This document shows positions 1-6,764 of a DNA stretch of 6,764 bases, in pieces. The notes below the pieces were generated by a model, which ran no database searches, was not told the origin of the DNA, and saw only the letters and a list, made by a program, of their open reading frames with translations. Origin of the DNA: Thermomonas sp. (GTDB lineage Bacteria > Pseudomonadota > Gammaproteobacteria > Xanthomonadales > Xanthomonadaceae); assembly GCA_024711415.1 (NCBI GenBank), contig JANJSW010000040.1:1-6764 (forward strand), in the 5' to 3' direction. Position 1 is the stretch's first letter; each line of letters starts with the position of its first letter. The position numbers were made by a program, and so were the translations under genes.

Positions 1-466
1 CCAGCGCGGCGCGCTGCGCGTGCTGGATGCGCTGGTGCGCTGGTATGCGCGGCCGCCGGAGGACGATGCCGGGCTGGCGAAGGCGCTCGAGCACGCGCGC
101 CGCCTGCTGCGGCCGGGTTCGCGGGTGATCGTGCTGGCCGACCCGGCCAGCGTGCTGTCGGTGCCGACTTCGCTGTGGGCGGGCGTCGGCCAGCATCACG
201 ACGCCGTGGTGCTGTTGCTCACCGATCCGCTGGAACGGCGTCCGCCGGTCGCGCGCCTGCCGTTTTCGCTGGGCGGCGAACGCCTGGAGCTGGCGCTGGA
301 TTCGGCCGCGGTGCGGCAGCGCTGGCAGCAGGCCTTCGACGCGCCGATGCAGGCCGCGCTGGCGCTGCTGCAGCGCCAGCGCATCCGCACCCAGCCGCTG
401 TCCAGCGATGATCCCGCCGATGCGTGGCTGGCGCTGCTGGATGGCCCGACGAGGAGGACGGGGTGA
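1..466 (+). CDS. DUF58 domain-containing protein, C-terminal part (5' end outside window)
   Basis: This reading frame is open from the left edge (first full codon at base 2) to TGA at 464-466, giving about 154 C-terminal residues. A GTG at 20 could be read as a start, but the open frame upstream and the missing N-terminal half argue for a gene cut by the window edge. The visible part looks like the second half of the VWA-like fold of DUF58 proteins: a helix with LRVLDALVRWYAR, then a LRPGSRVIVLADPAS strand in the place where this family has a 'GS-vvlisD' strand, then HHDAVVLLLTDPLERRPP, the usual 'v-DPlE--lP' strand. The family is cytoplasmic or membrane-associated and is encoded beside MoxR ATPases; its biochemical role is not established. 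It overlaps the next gene by 4 bases (GTGA). The N-terminal motif (DxSxSM-like) cannot be examined here. Confidence 0.85.
   Translation, partial: QRGALRVLDALVRWYARPPEDDAGLAKALEHARRLLRPGSRVIVLADPASVLSVPTSLWAGVGQHHDAVVLLLTDPLERRPPVARLPFSLGGERLELALDSAAVRQRWQQAFDAPMQAALALLQRQRIRTQPLSSDDPADAWLALLDGPTRRTG
452..457 (+). promoter_or_regulatory. Ribosome binding site AGGAGG deciding the GTG start of the DUF4381 gene
   Basis: A perfect AGGAGG lies 5 bases upstream of GTG at 463 and inside the end of the DUF58 gene. It favours GTG 463 over the in-frame upstream GTG at 424, which would add 13 residues that do not resemble the family's N-terminus and has no comparable site. Confidence 0.7.
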
Positions 467-927
467 AGCTGCAGCCCGCGCCGACGCTGCAGCTGAAGGA
501 TGTGCATCCGGGCATCGCGCCGGACTGGTGGCCGCCTGCGCCTGGCTGGTGGCTGCTGCTTGGCATCGTGCTGTTGCTGGCGCTCTGGTTGGGACGCTGG
601 TGGTCGCGACGGCGACGACGCCAGCGCGAACTGGCCCGCTATTTCGATGAAGCGCTGGCGCGGGCGGCATCGCCGCCAGCGCAGGTCGCGGCGATGTCCG
701 AGCTGCTGCGGCGCGCGGCGAGGCGCATCGATCCGCAGGCGGATCGCCTGCAGGGCGAAGCGTGGCTGGCCTTTCTCGACGCCGGACTCAAGCCGCCTGC
801 ATTCCTGCATGGGCCGGGGGCGCTGCTGGTGGATGGCGCGTTCCGGCCCGCCGTCGATCCGGCTGCGGTGGAAGCGCTGCGCCTGGTCGCGCGTCGGCGT
901 TACCTGCAGTGGATGCAGCACGCATGA
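463..927 (+). CDS. DUF4381 domain-containing membrane protein of the MoxR/Bat operon
   Basis: The protein is 154 residues, with a GTG start supported by the AGGAGG site and by the GTGA overlap with the DUF58 stop. An N-terminal segment LKDVHPGIAPDWWPPAPGWW (residues 11-30) is the hallmark of DUF4381: 'L-dih-P----WWPpApGWw'. It leads into one membrane span at about 29-47, followed by a strongly basic stretch (R45-R53) that by the positive-inside rule puts the C-terminal part in the cytoplasm. The remaining 100 residues are helical and include LLRRAARRIDP and LQGEAWLAFLDA, which match the conserved 'LRr-A---fp----a-L-GeaWl-fLd' of the family. Length is normal for the family (about 150-170). It is always found between DUF58 and batA, so it probably belongs to the Bat membrane complex; no activity is known. 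It overlaps batA by ATGA. Confidence 0.88.
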   Translation: MKLQPAPTLQLKDVHPGIAPDWWPPAPGWWLLLGIVLLLALWLGRWWSRRRRRQRELARYFDEALARAASPPAQVAAMSELLRRAARRIDPQADRLQGEAWLAFLDAGLKPPAFLHGPGALLVDGAFRPAVDPAAVEALRLVARRRYLQWMQHA

Positions 928-1939
928 CGGCGCTGCGCGAACTGGCAGGGATCGACGGCTTCGCCTGGCCGTGGCTGTTGCTGGCAGTGGTAGTGCCGTG
1001 GCTGCTGCAGCTGCTGCCGCCATTGCGCACCGGTGACGGCGAGGCCGCGCTGCGGGTGCCGTGGCGGCGCCTGCGTGAAGTGGCCGAGGGTGGCAGTGGC
1101 CGGCCACGGGCGCGCGGGCTCCCATGGCTGCGGTGGCTGGCCTGGTGCCTGCTGTGCGTGGCGGCCGCGCGGCCGCAGCAGCTGGGCCCGCCGGTGGCGC
1201 CGCCGCAGGCGGGACGCGAACTGATGCTGGCGGTGGACCTGTCGGCCAGCATGGGCGAGGAGGACATGGAACTGGGTGGCCGCATCGTCGATCGCCTCAC
1301 CGCCGCGAAGGCGGTACTGGCCGACTTCCTCGATCGCCGCGCCGGCGACCGCGTCGGCCTGATCGTGTTCGGCGACCGGGCCTATGCGCTGACCCCACTG
1401 ACGCCGGACCGCGAAAGCGTGCGCCAGCAGCTCGACGGCACCGTGGTGGGCCTGGCCGGTCGTGCCACCGCATTGGGCGATGCGATCGCGTTGGCCACCA
1501 AGCGTTTGCGGCAGCGCGATGCGGACCCGCCGGCGCGTGATCGCGTGCTGATCCTGTTGACTGACGGGGTCAACACCGCCGGCCTGCTGGAACCCGAGCG
1601 CGCCGCGCAGATCGCCCGCGATGCGGATGTGCGCATCCACGCGATCGCGTTCGGCGGCGCCGGCGCCGCGGTGTCGGTATTCGGCTTCCAGCTGCCGCTC
1701 GGCGGTGGCGATGAGGTCGACGAGGCCGGTCTGGCAAAGATCGCCCAAATGACGGGCGGCCGCTTCTTCCGTGCCCGCGCGGTGGACGAGTTGGCCGGCA
1801 TCTATGCCGAGATCGACCGGCTGGAGCCGGTGCAGCGGGCGGGGCAGGTGGTGCGACCGCGCATCGAACGCTATCCGCTGCCGCTGGGGTTGGCGCTGGG
1901 CCTTGGCGCGCTGGTGCTGCTGGCGCGGAGGCGCGCTGC

Positions 1940-1943
<4 letters not shown>
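924..1943 (+). CDS. batA: BatA, VWA domain inner-membrane protein
   Basis: The protein is 339 residues, the normal BatA size. The start ATG 924 overlaps the previous stop (ATGA); an open frame continues upstream from 762, but only as a shadow of the DUF4381 gene. Two N-terminal spans (about 14-32 and 66-82) flank an Arg-rich loop (residues 35-65), and a third span lies near 319-335 before the terminal RRR. The positive-inside rule then puts the VWA domain (about 98-300) in the periplasm. Its metal-ion-dependent adhesion site is complete: D105-L-S107-A-S109-M, T182 in GRATALGD, and D214 in LLTDG. The tail of the domain has GGDEVDEAGLAKIAQMTGG and FFRARAVDELAGIYAEID, typical of BatA. Family knowledge ties BatA to MoxR ATPases and envelope stress tolerance; its ligand is unknown. 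No strong Shine-Dalgarno sequence precedes it, so translation probably depends on coupling to the gene before. Confidence 0.92.
1927..1931 (+). promoter_or_regulatory. Ribosome binding site GGAGG for batB
   Basis: GGAGG lies inside the last codons of batA, 8 bases before ATG 1940. Together with the ATGA overlap it fixes the batB start. Confidence 0.6.
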
Positions 1944-3714
<1,771 letters not shown>

Positions 3715-3718
<4 letters not shown>

Positions 3719-5379
3719 TCCGGTTGATCGTCCGTACGCTGCTGTTGCTGTTGCTGCTGGCGCTGGTCGCGCCGGCGGCGTCCGCACAGACGCGGGCATG
3801 GCTGGATCGCGCCGAAATCAGCTACGGCGAAACCGTGGCGCTGAACATCAGTACCGACCAATCGGTTGCGGAGATCGACTACGCCCCGCTGCGCGCGCAG
3901 TTCGATATCGGCGGACAGAGCGTGCGGCGCAGCTACACGCTGGCGAACGGGCAGGCACGGCGCATGTCGGTGTTCTCGGTCGGCCTGCGCCCGCGCGCGC
4001 CCGGCCTGGCCAGCGTGCCGGCGCTTCGGGTCGGCAACGCCAGCACCGCACCGCTGCGGCTGGTGGTGCTGGAGCCTGCGGTGCAGCAGGCAAGCGCGGA
4101 TGCCGACGTGTTCGTGGAAACCAGCGTCGATGCGCTGCAGCCCTATGTGCAGCAGGCGGTGGGCGTGACCGTGCGGCTGAATTACGCGGTTCCGCTGCTG
4201 TCCGGCCAGCTGGAGCTGGATCCGCCGGCGCGCGCCAGCCTGCAGCGGGTGGGCGAGGACATCACCTACGAGCGGTTGCTGGGCGGGCGCCGCTACAGCG
4301 TGGTGGAGCGGCGCTTCCTGCTGATTCCCGAACGCAGCGGCCCGCTGTTGCTGGCCGGTGCGCGCCTGAACGGCATCACCGGCGGCGGCTTCAGTGGCCC
4401 GATGTTCGATGACGACCGTCGCCAGCTGTCGGCGGCGGCACCGGACACCCGGCTGCAGGTGCGCCCGATCCCCGCCAATGCGCCGCAGCCGTGGCTGCCG
4501 CTGCACCAGCTGGCGCTGCGCTACCTGCAGGCGCCGACGCAGGCGTTTGCCGGGCAGGCGGCAGAGATCGAACTGGAGCTGGTGGCCGACGGTGCGACCG
4601 CCGCGCAGGTCCCGGCGCTGGAGCTTGGCGCGGTGGCGGATGCGCAGGTGTTCGCGGACCCGCCGCGAGTGGAGGAGCAGTTCGTCGATGGCCGCCCGCG
4701 CACCACCGTGCGGCGGCAGTTTTCGCTGGTGCCGTCAAAGCCGGGCGTGTTGTCGGTGCCGGGGCCGCGGATCCGCTGGTGGGATGCCGGCAGCGCATCC
4801 GCGCGCATCGCGACGCTGCCGCCGCTGCAGCTGCAGGTGGCGGCCAGCGCGAACGTTGCGGGCGCGGATGCCTCCCCGGCGCGCGCCGACAGGGCAGCCG
4901 TGGATGCGCCGAAAGAGGCGGCACCGCGCTCTGCGGTCGCACCACCGCGCTGGCTGGAGGGAAAGCAGGCTCTGGTCTGGTTGCTGCCGCTGCTGTTGCT
5001 GCTGGTGGTGCTGGCGGTCGTTGCCGTTCGGCGTCGACCTGCACGCCTCGACGCAGGCACTTCGCATCAACCCGATGCGCCCGCCGCTGCGCCACCGCCA
5101 TCGCTCGATGCCGCGCTGCGCGCGGGCGACTTCGGCGACATCCGCCGCGCGCTGGCCGCGCAGGCCGGGTTGCAGCGGGACGATTTCGACACGCTGCTGG
5201 CGCGGCTGGACGATCGGACGCAGGTGGAAGCATTGCGGCGGATGCAGGCCGCGCGCTGGGGCGGCGGCGATCTGCAGGCCGCATTGCAGGCATTGCGCGC
5301 CGCATTTGCTGGCGGCGTGCGCTGGCGGCAGACGAAGCAGGGCGCGCGATCCCTGCTCCCGCCGCTGTATCCGGACTGA
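3715..5379 (+). CDS. batD: BatD, exported and membrane-anchored Bat protein
   Basis: The protein is 554 residues. A clear signal peptide (RLIVRT, a Leu-rich core, then PAASA before Q25) sends the body to the periplasm. Three beta-rich regions follow: about 26-125 (starting AWLDRAEISYGETVALNI, with SVGLRPRAPGLASVPALRVG), about 132-235 (FVETSVDALQPYVQQAVGVT to GPLLLAGARL) and about 260-375 (QAFAGQAAEIELEL to KPGVLSVPGPRIRWWD). Each repeats the 'G-----L-Prs-G---ipg--i' pattern typical of BatD. A low-complexity Ala/Pro linker (about 376-412) leads to a span at 419-440 with RRRPAR behind it, then a cytoplasmic helical tail of about 110 residues ending LLPPLYPD. The length and layout fit proteobacterial BatD. 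It is the last gene of the Bat operon, and presumably docks to the BatA/BatB periplasmic domains. No enzyme motif is visible. Confidence 0.9.
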
Positions 5380-5390
5380 GCTGGCGCGTT

Positions 5391-5399
5391 TGCTAAGCT
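5391..5399 (+). promoter_or_regulatory. Possible extended -10 promoter element for the symporter gene
   Basis: TGCTAAGCT in the batD-symporter gap reads as an extended -10 (TG, one base, TAAGCT). At the usual spacing, 5371-5376 (CCGGAC) is a poor -35 element, so this would rely on the extended -10. The 45-base gap, in contrast with the overlaps upstream, is compatible with a separate promoter. This is a visual match only. Confidence 0.3.
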
Positions 5400-5401
5400 C
5401 G

Positions 5402-5417
5402 CCCCCTCGATGGGGGA
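5402..5417 (+). promoter_or_regulatory. Shine-Dalgarno GGGGGA of the symporter gene, within a CCCCC/GGGGG inverted repeat
   Basis: GGGGGA (5412-5417) lies 7 bases before ATG 5425 and is the only purine-rich site available. It decides for ATG 5425 over ATG 5410, which has only pyrimidine-rich sequence upstream. CCCCC (5402-5406) can pair fully with GGGGG (5412-5416) across a five-base loop TCGAT, which would cover the site. There is no T-run, so it is not an intrinsic terminator. Confidence 0.45.
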
Positions 5418-5424
5418 CGACACG

Positions 5425-6726
5425 ATGGCGAAAGCGGCGACCGGCAAACTGCAGCTGCACTGGAAGATGCTGATCGGCTTCATCGCCGGCCTGGCGCTGG
5501 GGCTGGTGGCGCACTACGTCTCGGGTGCGGATGCGGGCTGGGTGCAGTGGTTGACCGCCAACATCACCCAGCCGGCCGGCACGCTGTTCCTGCGCCTGAT
5601 CTTCATGCTGATCATCCCGCTGCTGTTCTCGGCGCTGATCATGGGCGTTGCCGAAATGGGCGACGTGCGCTCGCTGGGGCGGGTGGGCTGGAAGACGCTG
5701 GGCTATACCGTGATCGCCTCCGGCCTGGCGGTGGTGCTGGGCCTGGTGCTGGTCAACTGGCTGCAGCCGGGCGCCGGCATCGACCGCGTCGCGGCGGACG
5801 CGATGCTGGCGCAGGGCGCCGACCGCGCGCAGGCCATCGTCGGCGGCGTGGGCACGCAGGCGAAGGGCGTGGATCTGCTGCTGGGCATCGTCCCGGACAA
5901 CGTGGTCAAGGCCGCGGCGGAAAACACCATCCTCGCGGTGATGTTCTTCGCGCTGATGCTGGGCATCGGCCTGGTGCTGACCCGCAGCAAGGCCACCGAG
6001 GTGCTGCTGCAGGGCATCCAGGGCCTGTTCGAAGTGTCGATGACGCTGATCGGGCTGGTCATCCGGCTGGCGCCGTACGCGGTGTTCTGCTTCATGTTCA
6101 ACCTGGCTGCGCTGTTCGGCTGGGACCTGCTGCGTTCGCTAGGCGCCTATGTCGGCGTGGTGGTGCTGGCGCTGGCGCTGCACATGCTGGTGGTGTATTC
6201 GCTGATGCTGAAGTTCCTCGGCGGCTGGTCGCCGCTGAAGTTCTTCCGCGGCTCGCAGGAAGCGATGGTGATGGCGTTCTCCACCGCCTCCAGCAATGCC
6301 ACCCTGCCGGTGGCGCTGCAGGTGGCGGAAGAGAAGCTGCACCTGCCGCGCAAGGTGTCGCGCTTCGTGCTGACCGTGGGCGCCACCGCCAACCAGAATG
6401 GCACCGCCCTGTTCGAAGGCGTGACCGTGCTGTTCCTGGCGCAGTTCTTCGGCGTCGACCTCAGCCTGCAGCAGCAGGTGACGGTGATGTTCGTCTGCAT
6501 CCTCGGCGGCATCGGCACCGCCGGCGTGCCGGCCGGCTCGCTGCCGGTGGTGGCGCTGATCTGCGGGATGGTGGGCGTGCCGCCGGAAGGCATCGGCCTG
6601 ATCCTCGGCGTGGACCGCTTCCTCGACATGTGCCGCACCACCCTGAACGTCACCGGCGACCTGATGCTGGCGGCGGTGGTGTCGAAGGGCGAAGCCGAGG
6701 AAAGCCCCGCCAATCCGATGGACTGA
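5425..6726 (+). CDS. Dicarboxylate/amino acid:cation symporter (DAACS/SDF family)
   Basis: The protein is 433 residues (family 400-450) and is an inner-membrane uptake carrier for acidic amino acids or C4-dicarboxylates. It aligns through its length with archaeal GltPh: first span at 14-30; LGRVGWKTLGYTVIASG in the third span; DLLLGIVPDN; hairpin 1 at 284-296 (FSTASSNATLPVA); seventh-span motif N323-QNGT instead of NMDGT; hairpin 2 GGIGTAGVPAGSLP; eighth span VDRFLDMCRTTLNVTGD. Substrate and Na1 residues equivalent to GltPh D390, D394, R397, N401 and D405 are present as D397, D401, R404, N408 and D412. The conserved Arg (R404) indicates an acidic side-chain substrate. Several residues of the third sodium site are changed (T95, A98, N325). 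ATG 5425 is chosen for its Shine-Dalgarno; ATG 5410 would add five residues. It is probably a separate unit from the Bat genes. The exact substrate and coupling ion cannot be read from sequence. Confidence 0.93.
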   Translation: MAKAATGKLQLHWKMLIGFIAGLALGLVAHYVSGADAGWVQWLTANITQPAGTLFLRLIFMLIIPLLFSALIMGVAEMGDVRSLGRVGWKTLGYTVIASGLAVVLGLVLVNWLQPGAGIDRVAADAMLAQGADRAQAIVGGVGTQAKGVDLLLGIVPDNVVKAAAENTILAVMFFALMLGIGLVLTRSKATEVLLQGIQGLFEVSMTLIGLVIRLAPYAVFCFMFNLAALFGWDLLRSLGAYVGVVVLALALHMLVVYSLMLKFLGGWSPLKFFRGSQEAMVMAFSTASSNATLPVALQVAEEKLHLPRKVSRFVLTVGATANQNGTALFEGVTVLFLAQFFGVDLSLQQQVTVMFVCILGGIGTAGVPAGSLPVVALICGMVGVPPEGIGLILGVDRFLDMCRTTLNVTGDLMLAAVVSKGEAEESPANPMD

Positions 6727-6729
6727 AGC

Positions 6730-6754
6730 GGTCGCGGGGGCGCGATTTCCGTTT
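6730..6754 (+). terminator. Candidate intrinsic terminator after the symporter gene
   Basis: Three bases after the stop codon, TCGCG (6732-6736) pairs with CGCGA (6741-6745) over a GGGG loop; two G-T wobbles can extend the stem to 6730/6747. The stem is followed by the T-rich TTTCCGTTTCC. The stem is short and the T-tract is interrupted, so this is a weak candidate. Confidence 0.4.
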
Positions 6755-6764
6755 CCGGGCGGCG

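Noticed and set aside
424..462. GTG 424 as start of the DUF4381 gene
   Set aside because: It gives 13 extra residues unlike the family, with a worse upstream site than AGGAGG before GTG 463 and a long overlap with the DUF58 gene.
1096..1107. 12-base palindrome GTGGCCGGCCAC
   Set aside because: It lies within batA and is explained by GC-rich codons; there is no second copy or promoter nearby to suggest an operator.
1161..1176. 16-base perfect palindrome GCGGCCGCGCGGCCGC
   Set aside because: It falls in the batA coding region for Ala/Arg codons in very GC-rich DNA and is not repeated elsewhere in the window; chance is sufficient.
5378..5400. GAGCT...AGCTC inverted repeat just after batD as a terminator
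   Set aside because: Only five pairs with a 13-base loop and no T-run; too weak to call as an end for the Bat operon.
5410..5424. ATG 5410 as start of the symporter
   Set aside because: It adds only MGDDT, has a pyrimidine-rich upstream with no Shine-Dalgarno, and would consume the GGGGGA site that serves ATG 5425.

Overview
The window is dense, GC-rich bacterial DNA, coded entirely on the + strand, with strong G/C preference at third codon positions. Gene order and protein character (MoxR-type Bat operon, BatB fused to a Gln-rich TPR tail) suggest a gammaproteobacterium, most likely of the Xanthomonadaceae/Lysobacter group. That taxonomic guess is an inference from composition and family resemblance; there is no rRNA or other marker here.

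Layout: 1-466 is the C-terminal end of a DUF58 protein whose start lies before the window. It is followed by a small DUF4381 membrane protein (463-927), BatA (924-1943), BatB with a C-terminal TPR/Gln-rich extension (1940-3718) and BatD (3715-5379). All four junctions are 4-base stop/start overlaps (GTGA, ATGA, ATGA, ATGA), so this is one translationally coupled operon. By family knowledge, the missing upstream part should hold the rest of the DUF58 gene and a moxR AAA+ ATPase gene. After a 45-base gap, a separate gene (5425-6726) encodes a dicarboxylate/amino acid:cation symporter of the SDF/DAACS (GltPh-like) family, followed by a candidate intrinsic terminator at the window edge.

How the genes work together: MoxR ATPase and DUF58 are thought to act in the cytoplasm. 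BatA and BatB are inner-membrane proteins whose von Willebrand factor A domains are predicted here to face the periplasm, from the Arg-rich loops on the other side. BatD is an exported, C-terminally anchored protein with beta-sandwich-like regions, and DUF4381 is a single-span membrane protein. Such operons are linked to envelope stress tolerance and to assembly or metal/cofactor maturation of other complexes, but the client is unknown. The symporter is probably an independent transcription unit.

The window is mostly a known, conserved but poorly understood system rather than a new one. The points most worth a second look are: coordinated substitutions at the third sodium site of the symporter; a degenerate MIDAS metal site in BatB beside an intact one in BatA; a signal-peptide-like segment inside BatB just before its TPR part; an in-frame CAACAG hexamer repeat encoding Gln10; and a small hairpin that could mask the symporter's ribosome binding site.
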